Shown piece after piece: positions 52,841 to 64,000 of a stretch of DNA of 64,000 nucleotides. How positions within the stretch are numbered: position 1 is the stretch's first letter; each line of letters begins with the position of its first letter. A program made the translations under genes and the position numbers. The DNA is from Hydractinia symbiolongicarpus (lineage: Eukaryota > Cnidaria > Hydrozoa > Anthoathecata > Hydractiniidae), in assembly GCF_029227915.1 (NCBI RefSeq), contig NC_079880.1, forward strand, positions 21,018,501-21,082,500. The letters are read 5' to 3'. Below the pieces are notes generated by a model. The model did no database searches. It was not told the origin of the DNA and saw only the letters and a list, made by a program, of their open reading frames with translations.

Positions 52841-53707
52841 AAAAAATAATGTAAATAATAAATATAAAGAAAATTCTAATTTATTAAAAATTATTGGAAA
52901 CAAAAGTTGCCTATCTCCATTTACGCGAGTGTTTGTTGTTGTTGTTGTTGTTGTTGTTATTAAATATGCGAGATTAGTTCCACACGCCTTGGTCTGGTAG
53001 ATAAATATTTTCAATTACATAAGAACTAAAAATTTTGGCGGAAAATGTTTCAGCGGAAAAACTTTCGGACACAATTTTTTATTTCAGCGGAAATATTTTC
53101 GGACAAGATTTATAAAGTCGAAAAATGTATGGGTAAGTCAAAAGTAATGATTACGGGAAATGACAGAAAAAGAAGGCTAGACGCATTTATAGTGTACATA
53201 TATTCAATCAAGATCTCAAAAAGGGTCTTCAGAATCCAACTTTATAGATAGAGCCTCAGCCAAATGTGAAGATAACGAAAATAATAAGTTCAAAAACTGC
53301 AGTTTCATTGATTTTCTAATTACCCTAAATATAATTTCTATGCACTGGTCCTTTTTTATAAAAATTAAAAATAACAATATTTTCGGACAAAAATTTTTGT
53401 TTCTATGGTAACAGCATTCAAAGCATGACATTAAAGTTGTGATAAAATAAGTTAACGAAAATTATTACAAATATGGTAGTACCAACCCTATTCCCATCCA
53501 GGGTTTTTTGCCAACTTTAACCCAAGGGCTTCTTATATTATTTTTAATATGCGGAGACATTACAAAATGTTGATTTCTTCATTCACATTGGATGTTTGCA
53601 TTACATGTTTAGAAGTCATTTGTTGTGATCACACTAGCTATTGAGTTGAGGCTAACAAAAGCAAACTACATCGGAAGTCATATTTGACGTATTTAGATGG
53701 GAGAGAC

Positions 53708-53790
53708 ATGCGGGTGATAGCTCAGTCGGCGGAGCATTCTCTTCAGGGAGGTTGTGGATTCGATCCTCGCATAAGGACGTTTTCTATTAA
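53708..53790 (+). mobile_element. tRNA-like SINE head with A and B boxes
   Basis: GGTGATAGCTCAGTCGGCGG fits an A box (TGATAGCTCAGTCGG) and GGATTCGATCC near 53756-53766 fits a B box; spacing is as in a tRNA. The acceptor and T stems pair poorly, so it is not a working tRNA gene. A possible AAT-type tail lies near 54010, which would give a SINE of about 310 bp. Confidence 0.6.
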
Positions 53791-54299
53791 GGCAGAATGT
53801 CAAGTTTTCTATAGCTCAAATAGAAGTTTTACCACCACCACCCCCTCCTTTTCCTGAAAGAAATTCACAGGAAAATACCCCTTAAAATTAGTGAGGCTAA
53901 CCCACATAGAATATAAATCTATACTACTACCGCGGTATCTCGTCTCGAATTATTCTGACAGTCCCCTATCTTCGAAGTGCCTGGAAAAAAATATTAATAA
54001 TACATGAAGATAATAATAAAAGGACTTCACCAAAGTTTGACAGGGAATTAATAAACAACTCGCTCTGGACGCACATGTCGAATTCGTGACCTCTTGTATA
54101 TCTTCTCTACCTGAAGTAGCATGAGAGCACTTCTGGATCCCATTGTCATTACGCCTATTACGCCCATGCGGGGCGGTAATGGGGGTTGTTGGAGGGGGAG
54201 GCAAGTTGAACAGTCAAAGCCGGGTTGTTTTTGGATAGCCTCGCTAATCCAAGCCTGTTTCAGTGTGTCAATATGCTGTATAACAAAAACATCAAGACT

Positions 54300-54420
54300 T
54301 AAAGATGGGGCAAATTCAAGATCGAATGTTTAGCCATTGGAGAGCAGACTGCAAGGGAAGCCTTACAACACTTACAATGGATCATAGCACCATGTCGCAG
54401 GTAAATAGACCTATGCTTTG
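54300..54420 (+). pseudogene. Orphan exon-like segment
   Basis: One frame reads WGKFKIECLAIGEQTAREAL then QHLQWIIAPCR up to a GT donor near 54400. Protein-like composition, but the next plausible segment (54535-54660, S/P/Q-rich) needs frame changes and contains stops. I suspect a pseudogene fragment; family not recognised. Confidence 0.25.
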
Positions 54421-55639
54421 TTTAATCATAAGCAACCTATAGCCTCAAAGTATTGAGTAATATACCCGGTCTATTATTTCGAAGATAATCCATGACTGAT
54501 AGGGAGTCCTAGATTATTTATTGCTCATTTTAGGCTACACAGGCCCAATTAGGGTCCGTGCTGTACCAATCAACTTCCTGCAACATCCAATGGTCCACAT
54601 AGTGTGCCATCTCCCCAATTTACATCACCTGGCTTCTTGGGTTAACTTGAGACTGTGGTTACATTTACTTGCCTATATTAATTTGTATTGTCAGGGGGAA
54701 ATGTGTTCGCACATAGGGAAGTGGGATACTACACAGAGCATAGCTAGCTATTAGCTGGTTATCTCATATGGATATTGTATCCCAATTAGGCTTCACCTCA
54801 TTAGGTTAGAAGACTTCAAAAGTTTCTTTTGGACCCTGTTTTACAGAAAACAGTTCTTTTCTGCTTTTTTGCACTTAACATTTCCCTGAGTGTGGTCAGA
54901 AACTTTTTCTTTATATACAACTAAATTTAAAAATCTGGTCCACAATTTTACACCCATGGTCTTTATAATTTTTCACTTTTCGCAAGAAGTATACCTTGCT
55001 AACACATGCTTAATTTACCAACAGCTTTATATTGTAACAGGTTTGTATGATTGAAGTAGTATCACAAATCAATTTAGATGAGTAGCAGAGTAGGTAATTT
55101 TATTTTCTTCAATAAACAGCAAAATACATGGCTACCCAGAGTCCTCAAAGACACAAAAGCAGTCGAAAAAGAATTAAAAACACAGCTAGCTAGTTACCTG
55201 ATTTTTTCAGCTTTGATTTTGAACTCTCGGTTTACTCCACGTGGGTGTTTTGGCAGAGAAAATTTGTGCGTACTATCCTGGCTTTTCTACTCTTTCCAAG
55301 GAAATGAATTATTAAAAAAGTTAGTAGGGTGAGTATGTCCAGAATTTTGCATGTGACTGGGCAAAACATTTTAACCAACTTCATTTTTTAGGGTATTTGC
55401 AGGCAGTCATAATAGATTAGGAAATAGCTTGTGCATAACAGGACAAGGTGATTTCGAAAACTATGGTTCTCCCAGTTAATAAGCAGTCATAAAAAATGTT
55501 GAATTAAGGTCATGCTGGCTTTTTCTATAACTCTCCAGGACTACTATCATAGCTTTTTTAAAAAATCCTGTGTGTGAATTAAGTTTATTTTACATCATAA
55601 AGCATGTTTTTATGGTGTTGGAAAGCCACCCATCTTGAA

Positions 55640-55890
55640 AAAGACTAATATCTAAATGCTATGGTGAATTTGTTTTGAAATTTCATTGTTTGCCTCAGGC
55701 ATTGAAGGTGTTCTCAGTGTTCTCAAATTTTTGTCAGCAAATAGAATCACAGTGCCATCTGCATATTAGACAATCTCACTTCTTTCAATACTATCTATAA
55801 TAAACATGAAAGGACCTAAGATGGATCTTTGTAATACACCAGATGTAATAACAGAAAAAAATTGTAAGCTTCTAAACAAAAGTCAATAAG
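55640..55890 (-). pseudogene. Degenerate non-LTR reverse-transcriptase fragment
   Basis: On the minus strand: SGVLQRSILGPFMFIIDSIE, a stop, then YADGTVILFADKNL. This is the finger/palm core of a LINE reverse transcriptase; the catalytic YADD reads YADG and the frame is interrupted, so it is inactive. Confidence 0.8.
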
Positions 55891-56504
55891 CTATTACAAG
55901 TTTAGGACTGTTCTACACCATGCAGAGCTTTAAAAATTAGTTACACACTTATAAGCATGCAACTAGCTTGCATGAAGAAAGAAGGACAATCATCTTTTTT
56001 CAAACACTTTTTTAATACACAAAAACATGTTTTAATGGAATGCATATATATCTATAAACAGAATGGGCTGTCAAAATATGTGCCAGTGCATTCTTGGTTG
56101 AAAAAGTCTGTCAGGCCCAACTTTGGACAAATGTAAGTTAAACATTAACCTCAAACACCTTATCTTCCCTGGCATCTATCTTGTGTCCTTATCAACAAAA
56201 GCTAACTATTTGAAGTTAAAAAAATGTCTGATGATGTAAAACTGCTATTAGTAAATAACAATAATTTTGATTTTATTTCAAATGTAATGTTACATTATGT
56301 GAAGTAAAAAGTTCAACTAGAGGGTTTTTTCAACTAGAGGGTTTGTTAAGACTAAAATATTAAATAAAACATTAAGTCATCATTAGCTTTAATCTCATGG
56401 AAGGTGAAAACATTTATTATTTTTTTAATTTTTTTGACACTGCCTCTGTTATTGTTACTTTTGATTTAACTAGAAAAAATGTTTGAATGGTATTTTAAAA
56501 CATT

Positions 56505-56723
56505 TTGGGATTGAGATGTCAATTAGCAAGTGCTGGCAGTGGGATGTTTTTGATCTTTTACTTTGTTGGTGTAGTTGTTCTGTTGTTTTTTGTATCCACG
56601 CCACCAGAATTTATGGATAGACTTCCTCACTTTATGCAGCAGTGGGTCTATTTTACTTATCTCTTGCTTGACAGATTCATCAAGCCAATTTTACAGCTCT
56701 CCCATGATACGCGTCTTAGTTAG
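56505..56723 (+). CDS. Possible terminal exon of a small membrane protein
   Basis: The open frame ending TAG at 56721-56723 reads MFLIFYFVGVVVLLFFVSTP, then EFMDRLPHFMQQWVYFTYLL and DRFIKPILQLSHDTRLS. One strong hydrophobic segment is followed by an amphipathic part. The first in-frame ATG is near 56544; an AG acceptor could open it at about 56526. Upstream exons were not identified. Family not recognised; it might be transposon sequence. Confidence 0.25.
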   Translation: MGLRCQLASAGSGMFLIFYFVGVVVLLFFVSTPPEFMDRLPHFMQQWVYFTYLLLDRFIKPILQLSHDTRLS

Positions 56724-56908
56724 CGATTGAGAAACAGCGAAAAGTGCTTACAATTTAATAAAGAAATGAAAAAAATGTTTTAACAATGATATCTAATGCA
56801 AAATTCTTCTAATATATACATTATTAAGTATCTAGATTTTGTTTCTGGAAGAATCCAAATTAAGCAAATATAATTTTACCATAATGATAACATTTTCCTG
56901 TTATACAA

Positions 56909-57303
56909 ACTTACCTCCTGCGAAAAAACAAGTATGAAATCTTTTTATTTTTTTAAAAGTCTTTATTAGATGTAAGTCTTGAAAGTTTAGCTAATTATGC
57001 GAATTATGACATTACTCTGAACTAATTTCTGGTATGAATAATTAGGGTGACAAGTGTTAATGTTCATGTAAATATGTTGCATACATCAAACTGGATAGGT
57101 GAAAACATATTTACATCGCCAAATACCTTGATAATCCTTGAAACAGCACCTCATTTTTTCTTATCCATCATGAATTTATTAGCATAAGTGTCAAAAATCT
57201 TGAGATAAAAATCTTGATATTTTTCAAAATAATAAAAGATTTGTATACAAATTTTTAAGCTCTTTCATATGAAATCAACTTGTTTTTTTCGCAGGAGGTA
57301 AGC
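56909..57303. mobile_element. 395-bp MITE, CTTACCTCCTGCGAAAAAA termini
   Basis: The left end CTTACCTCCTGCGAAAAAA with ACAAGT and the right end ACTTGTTTTTTTCGCAGGAG with GTAAG are inverted copies of about 25 bases. Lies 110 bp upstream of the CCS ATG. Relatives: 49433-49716, a diverged end near 18348-18380, and a partial inverted copy at 61790-61860. Confidence 0.8.
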
Positions 57304-57414
57304 TATACACCATCTTGGTATATTCCTTGACTTTTCTATGTTTATTCATTTGATGCATGTTTTTTTCCAAATTATTTATGATATAATTTAACACTGTAAT
57401 ATTCTTACATGTAG

Positions 57415-60400
57415 ATGGAGTTTGCAGTTAATATGACGTGTGGTTCTTGTAAGGAAAAAGTAAAGGAGTCATTGCAGAATATACAAGGTAAGAATTGGTA
57501 AATTCATTCAAACATTAGACGTTCAAATATCACAGATATTAAACAGGAATAGATTCTTCCCAGTCATTATTTGATGCTAGTTGTATTGTAAACCAAGTGG
57601 TAAACCATTTGCAGATGTTTAAGTTTAAACAGAGGTTTCAACACTCAATTATCTTAAAAGTAAAAAAAATCTTAATTCTCTTTAAACAGTTAAAAGTTTA
57701 AATGTTTTTTATTTCATTTTATTATATCGTTTTTTATAAAAATTATTTATGATACACAGTTGTGGCACATAGTTTATATCATTTAAACAATTTATATGCA
57801 TGTATATTAATGGAAAAATGAAAAAACAATATCCAATTACATCTCTAAATCTGTTTTACACATGTTTGTTGATAAAAACTTGTTGTTTAGCATCCATGAA
57901 AATACAGAAAGGAAAATCTAATTTTTTAATAAATGAATTTTTAAAAATATTCTTTTCCCCATCTTTGACATTAAAATATCCAACCTGCAATTGTTGTTGT
58001 CTAATTATATGTCAGACAGAGCTTAATGTGGTGACAATAATAATGGTATCATATTTAAAAGGTTTTTTGATGAGGTTGCCTACCTATTGCTCTATAGAAA
58101 TGCGTCAGTGCTTGAAGAACTGATCTGTCGCAGTAACTGGTAAACACCATGACACTGTTGCACTGATGTTGTTTCCAATCCAACTAAGTGCATTCTTATA
58201 TTATGTTTGACTTAAAATGCTGCTCTGACCTTACTTAAAATGAAAAAAACAACTAACCTATTTCAAAATTTGAAATGAATATACTTAATTTTAATTATAT
58301 TTTTTTCTTTTGTTGCAGAAATATGCTGTAGTGTAGGCTGTGTATACTGTATCATCATTGTCTTTATGTTTTATTCAAAACATTTACAGGTATTGAGTCA
58401 CTTAGCATAGATGTGGACAAACAATCTGTGATAATCAAGACAACACAGCCATCCACTGTCATACAGGAAGCAATCGAGAGAACTGGCATGTTGGCTGTGT
58501 TACGAGGACAAGGTCAAGGTAAATATGTAGTCATCTGTACATGCATATGCAAGTTTTTTCGGACATATACTGTTTTTTCTTGTTTGAGTTATGACGGTGA
58601 ATAAAAAAAATAAAAATATTCAATTTTTTAGTGTAAAATGTCCAAAAAATAAAAATAAAGTAATAAATAATAATCAAGTAATATTTAATTTATTTTTTGT
58701 TAAAATCTCAATGTGAAATAAGTGAAATAAGTTTGGAAGTGAAAGAAGATGGGTCTGTTTTTAAAATTATCCAGACAATTGCATATGAAGCTTAGGATTC
58801 CGCTTCACAGCTCTTTTTCTTATCATATGATTTATATAATGTTGTGTGTAAGTCGGAAAACGTTAACAAACCTCATTTGGATTTGCGGGTTTCTGCAAAG
58901 GTAAACAAAGCTACATGAAAAAACGAAATTTAAATGAAAACTTTGAATGTTTTTCTCAGGTAGTACTCACCTTGGAGCAGCTATTTCTATATTGAAGCAA
59001 AATGAGAGAATATTTGGACTTGTCAGGTTTGTACAGGTATTTCAATGTTTGTTTTTCAAAGAACTGTAACATTGAAAAAGGGAGTTGCTACTTTTAAAGA
59101 AGAAATTTTTATGGAAGAAAATTTTACAATTTCTGTTTTTATGCCCAAAATCGTGAAAATTAGGCTTCATTAAGAATTTTTAAATAGGCTTAATTGTGAA
59201 AGTTTATTTCTGGAAAATTTACTGAAATAGACTATAAAGTTTGTTGTCAGGTTTTTTGTTTCTCTTTTATATTTTTTTTGTAAGATATTTTCTTTGTATC
59301 CCAATTATCTTTGCTGCTAAAAGTCTTGAGGAAAAATTGTTAACTTAAATTTCCCATTTCGCTAAAGTAAATCTCGTGGAATGTCATTGGAGTGATCATT
59401 TGATAAAATTATTTTCCTTGAGTTCTGGATATTTTTGACTTGCGAAAGTAATAACAAATTTTTAGAAAGGCTTTACAAAAACAAATTTTAAGGAAAAGAT
59501 ATGAAATTTTATTAACTTTTTTGTTCAGATAGACAATAATACGTGTGTTATTGACGGTTCTTTCAACGGATTGATACCAAACAGTAAACATGCGTTACAT
59601 GTTCATGAATTGGGAGATTTATCTGAAGGCTGTGAGAGGTATAAGTTTCTTCTGTGGTATTTAAATAAAGTTAGAATTGAGTTTTTTGTGTGATTCAATA
59701 ACTTTGTGTGCTTGTAAATTAAGGGAATTAATTTTTGCGAGAGCTAATTTTTGCGAGAACTGATTTTTACGAGAAAACTTATTTTTGTGAAGTAGGTAAG
59801 AATTAAGTTTTGTGAAAATAGAATTTGATGACATTTCGTTTTTCAATTTACACCGTTTTTCAAGAGCTTTTTTATATAAGAATTATAAAACGAAAACTGA
59901 TAAAGTTGAAATTCAATTCATATTTGCTCAGGGTAGATACAAAACCTGTAGAATTATCAAAAAAAACGTTTTTTACAATATTTAACAGTCCACGTAAAGT
60001 GACTTCAAAATATTGTTTTCTGCTTTACTAGGTAAAACTAATGATAAAAAATATTAAATAACATTTTATTAAGAATTTTCGTTGATACTATCCTCTGTTT
60101 TTATCTTGGTTAGATATAACGAATCTAGGACTTGCCAAAATATTATCTATTTGGGGGAAAAATATCAGAAAACAAGTCGGGAACTTTTATGCAGGAATGT
60201 TGCACGAGCTCTTATGTAAATATAAATTTTAGGGAAATATAATATAGTTTCTTTTAAAACAGTGGGAAATATGTGGGGTTATGTAGCTTTTTGGACACAA
60301 GGGTTTATGGTGAAGATGTTATATGAATCAACTTGAGATTTGTTTTGTTTAGCACAGGTGATGATTACAACCCCACAAACACTTCACATGGTGATAGAAT

Positions 60401-62994
60401 GGACAACAACAGAGTAAGTTAGTACATGGTTATTTCCCTTGACAAATATACATACAGAATTTTCACGGAAAAAAAAATATTCGCGATTTTAGGATTTTTA
60501 CCCAAAATTGTAAAAATTAGGCTCCATGAAGAGTTTTTAAAAGGGTAAATCGTAAAAGTTTATTCTCGGACGATATACTAAAAAACTATCTGTGACAGTA
60601 AATTGTCGTGAATTGTCAGGAATCGTTAGCTAAATCTTTGAATCTATCTACATCATGGATTTTTTGTAACTATTTCTGGACTTAACTAGTGTAGAGGTAG
60701 TATTCATCACCCACCATAACATTTCACAAAAGTAAATTCTTAATATTATTTTAATATAAAGAATTTACAGTGTTCAATAATGTAAATTCATGAAATGAAT
60801 ATTCATATATAAAATATTCATATAATGAATAATTGGAGAGGATGCATTCATTACTTTCTAATATAATAACTACATGTCCCTATTTTACTTGAACTATTAT
60901 TAGTATTGTTCAGATCCATTTATGCTATCTCAAAGTTCTTTTTGAAAGGGTAGACACATCCCATATTTGCCTGCAATATGACGTCATAATTTATGCAGTT
61001 AACATCTTTTCAGTTCAGGCAAAAATTATTTTTGACTTTGGAACACAAAGAGTTACAAACGGTTCTGGTCATGTGCGAGCGATGGATGATTTACGAGGCC
61101 ATTTTTAAAACTTGGATTCGTCGCTTTCGTTTTATTTTTTTTATTTTTATTTATTATTATTATTATTTATAATCGACATGTATTTCAAGCATCCATAAAT
61201 TACAATGGGTTTTATACTGAAATGCGTAAATACTAAATGTATGTGCAAAAACGTAAATATAAATTCAATCAGAAATAAAATGAACATGAGCAAAAAGAGC
61301 ATAGACGAAGCAGTCAAATTATCATACAAAAGTATTGAGTTTTGAAAATGTATTACACGGCATTGGGATAAATGAATTTTTAGATGTAAATGGGATGTGT
61401 ATATAATTTTTTGCTTCACCTTAAGGACTGATGTCTACAAAGTAGCATTTGTTTTATCAAATGCCACGATTATACATCTCTTTTTTTCTACTTGATCATG
61501 TGTTTTTAAACATGTTTTACCTTGACAAAATCTCACAAGATATTGTTATATTTGCTGGCGAACACAAAACAGAGTGTGCTTTGAATTCGTTTTCTTACTT
61601 TTAGCATACTGGAGATTTGGGTAATATCAATGTCGATGCGAATGGAAGTTCTGTGTTTAGATATGAAGACAATATCATCAAAGTAAAATTCTTATTTGAG
61701 TTTTTATGTTTTTTGTAATTATAACTACATATTTCGTACGGTCTTTTTTTTTAAAGTCTCAAATCTGTAACTTCATTGAGAGTCTTGAAAATTTAACTCC
61801 CTCTTTGTAACAAGTTGATTTCGTTTCATTTCAAGCTCTTTTATACAAAGTCAAAAGTACTGTGAAAAGCACTATTCTTCATTATAAACATTTCAGTGCC
61901 CCCCCCCTTCCCACCCTCTCTTCCTATCCCCAACAAGCAATGTTGGTACTCCATAGACCTCACAGAGACATAAAGGTGATTTCAACATTGCTTGCTTGGG
62001 TAATTGAGGGCAGTCTCACAATTTTTGTGAGGGATTGGAGTTACATAAACTGGAGGAAGAAAATGAATTCGAGTTAAATAGTTTGCTGCATAGAATATGC
62101 TAATCATTTCTTCCTGAAGGCAATTAAAATCTAACTTTTCTTCTTAATAAAAAGCACAACTTTGTTCTAAATTTAAACTAGTTGTTCCAAACTTTTTTAT
62201 AAAGCCCAACCCCTTATTTTATACCTCAAAAACGCTTATCGGTGAAAAATCTTATCATTATACTTCAAAATCTTTTTAACATTTTATGAGTTAGGTGTTG
62301 GAAGTAAGTATAATCTTAGCCTAGAGTTTCTTAAAATGTGCTATAAAGAAATATCCGAGTGTTTATTAAATCTCCTTCTCTGATATCCGATATCGTATGT
62401 GTTGGTTTCTTGCCTAAACAGAGATGCAAACTATATTAGTTGATTTCCATATTAATATGCAATTATATAATAACAAAACAAAGAATGATTCTGCGGTATT
62501 TTACAGGGATTGTTGAGGAATCCCCGCTGCTGACATCAACATGCCGAGCCCCTTATTCTCACGTTACATAGCTTGTTATCTTTAAGGTTTGGGATATCAT
62601 TGGTAGATCTATGGTTATTCATGAAGGAGAAGACGATTTATCAAGTGAAAATCATGGAAATGCTGGAAAAGGGTATGAACATACTTGAAAGTAATGTAGC
62701 CTTGATTGTGCCTTCCGTGTGTTTAAGTCTGGAAATATGAAAAAATTTAAATAAAACCTAAAAAAAACCTGTTTTAAAATATTTTGGTGCCCTAAAAATG
62801 CGTGAAATACCGTGGAAATCATTAGGCTGTCTTTTTAGTAATATTCTGAACATTTTTTTAGAATGGCGTGCGGTATTATAGCTCGGTCCGCTGGTATGTT
62901 TGAAAACACAAAGAAAGTTTGCGCGTGCACGGGCAAGACGCTATGGGAAGAACGAGAAGAAGCAAGAACAATGTACGTTGATCCCACCTCCTGA
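57415..62994 (+). CDS. CCS: Copper chaperone for superoxide dismutase, eight exons
   Basis: Delivers Cu(I) to SOD1 and helps form its disulfide. Exons: 57415-57487, 58390-58518, 58960-59036, 59529-59638, 60353-60413, 61605-61682, 62587-62672 and 62862-62994; 248 residues in frame (human about 274). Domain 1 is an HMA copper-binding fold with MTCGSC near residues 7-12. Domain 2 (about 80-216) is SOD1-like: [20 protein letters not shown] and [13 protein letters not shown], with the SOD disulfide cysteines kept (C128, C208). Domain 3 has the CxC motif in VCACTG (C225, C227). Against SOD1, one copper/zinc His is Asp (D134) and the active-site Arg is Gly (G205), but the copper ligand His is kept at H188. 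The ATG directly follows an AG acceptor, so a short N-terminal exon may precede it. Confidence 0.95.
59096..59240. repeat. Dispersed repeat, copy 1 (CCS intron 3)
   Basis: Shares GCCCAAAATCGTGAAAATTA-like sequence and GTGAAAGTTTATT with copy 2 at 60458-60590 in intron 5. Non-coding. Confidence 0.7.
59715..59805. repeat. Short tandem repeat of TAATTTTTGCGAGA units (CCS intron 4)
   Basis: Four imperfect units in a row, about 17-18 bases each. Confidence 0.65.
60458..60590. repeat. Dispersed repeat, copy 2 (CCS intron 5)
   Basis: Second copy of 59096-59240, same orientation. Confidence 0.7.
61790..61860. repeat. Partial copy of the TTACCTCCTGCGAAA MITE (CCS intron 6)
   Basis: AACAAGTTGATTTCGTTTCA followed by AAGCTCTTTTATAC matches the reverse complement of the right end of the 56909-57303 element. 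Only one end is recognisable. Confidence 0.5.
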
Positions 62995-63779
62995 AAGCTA
63001 ACATAAAAGAGTTTTTTCCATTGTTTATAAGTTTGTTATTTTTAATGCATATTATATTTATTATACAGTTTACGTAAATGCTTGCAATTTCTAGTGATGT
63101 TATTTCTGTTGTACAATTTAGTTTAAACAATATACTAGAAATTTTTAAAATCGACATTTTTAATATTCAAGTTTTTATTTTAAGGCACCAACGAAACGCT
63201 CTCTGTAGAGTAAACAAATTATTTGTCCTTTAAGTTAACTGCAATGCAATAGTTTCACGAGTGCATATTAAAAAAAAATTAGAAATTTGTTTACTCGTTA
63301 CCTGTAATGTGTGTAGAGATTAGCTTAAAATGAGTGCACTGTATTGGCTTCATTAATTTAGATATTGAAGTCGTGGCGTTCAATTTATAAACATTTGAGA
63401 TAAACATTTGAGACATTTATTTAAAGAAAAATGAAGACATCCACTATTCCTGTCACAGACACGCGCACACAGTTTCCATATTATTATAAGCGACTAGTCG
63501 GTAAACCCATGGAAACATTAAGCAGAATAAAAATTAAACAGTCAGGAAAAGAATGCTTTTCAAGAACTATGTTAAGCAATTACTTCTGTTGGATAAACTG
63601 AACATTTTGATCAAAAAATTATATAGGATCAAAAATTTGAAAGGAAATAAGGAAATATAGAGTTTTTATTTTTAGAAATTCGTTAACCGGTTTCTCTTGT
63701 GTAGAGCTTGATAGGTTGATCAAGAAAATGTATAAGACCATTACCGAACGGTTACAAAGAAATTAAGGTTGAAAGGTTA
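62995..63779. other. Intergenic DNA after CCS, nothing supported
   Basis: AT-rich; presumably includes the CCS 3' UTR. The 93-codon minus-strand frame that overlaps the last CCS exon is a shadow. Confidence 0.5.
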
Positions 63780-64000
63780 CTTTAATGACGTCATCAAGCC
63801 GTCCTTTCCGAAACGGGTTGGTTCGCTCAGCTATAGGAAATTAGTCCAATTTTGGTCCCATACGATCCCTAGTTACCCACGCAGGAGATTCCATCCGTTA
63901 TTTTCACCCTTTCCATGTTATTCCTCCCAAAAATTATAAGTGTGCTGTAATTGCTCCATTAATTTAATTAAGCTGTTGACGTTAAATCAGTGTTATTGAA
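63780..64000. repeat. Dispersed repeat, copy 2, running off the window
   Basis: Matches 41838-42070 (SYCP2 intron 30): ATGACGTCAT, CCCTAGTTACCCACGC and the following TGTGCTGTAATTGCTCCATT-like tail. Continues past the right edge. Confidence 0.75.

Larger units (their letters stand above)
52821..57414. other. Intergenic region between NCKX and CCS, transposon-derived
   Basis: Contains a (TTG)n run at 52931-52959, repeats of TTTCAGCGGAAA...TTTCGGACA at 53045-53110, a tRNA-like SINE head, a dead reverse-transcriptase piece, a short membrane-type open frame and a MITE, each listed separately where supported. Open frames at 54121, 54521 and 55078 resemble nothing known. Confidence 0.45.

Overview
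The window looks like nuclear DNA of an AT-rich, intron-rich invertebrate, most likely a cnidarian and perhaps a hydrozoan. The signs are short exons with GT..AG borders, introns full of small inverted-repeat elements, tRNA-derived SINE-like sequences, degenerate non-LTR reverse-transcriptase pieces, and metazoan-only genes. The phylum is inferred from this style and from protein similarity as I remember it; no search was run.

Layout. At 1-402 an open frame enters from beyond the left edge (product not recognised). About 3 kb of repeats follow, including a 128-bp tandem array. An alpha-tubulin gene (3700-5236, +) has a first coding exon holding only the ATG. Next comes a complete five-exon VCP-lysine methyltransferase gene, VCPKMT/METTL21D (9232-6805, -), which I rebuilt exon by exon. 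It is divergent to a two-exon HIRAN-like gene (10393-11012, +). From 11 to 16.7 kb there is transposon-derived DNA with no host gene: two abutting terminal-inverted-repeat elements, one carrying a truncated LINE.

From 16.7 to 46.5 kb one plus-strand gene of at least 38 coding exons encodes a 1515-residue SYCP2 (synaptonemal complex axis protein). It has an N-terminal armadillo-like domain, an Spt16M-like domain, a long charged linker with a candidate HORMAD-binding motif, and a C-terminal coiled coil. All 38 exons join in frame. The introns hold many mobile elements and perhaps a small antisense gene.

To the right are a complete seven-exon K+-dependent Na+/Ca2+ exchanger (NCKX/SLC24 family, 47945-52820, +) and a complete eight-exon copper chaperone for superoxide dismutase (CCS, 57415-62994, +). 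Between them lie SINE-like and reverse-transcriptase remnants. The last kilobase holds a dispersed repeat also present inside SYCP2.

The genes are unrelated housekeeping or meiotic functions; there is no operon-like logic. The most interesting items are the full-length SYCP2 with its candidate closure motif, a CCS that keeps a SOD1-type copper ligand while losing another, and the dense, nested population of small inverted-repeat elements. I did not see a clearly new multi-gene system.
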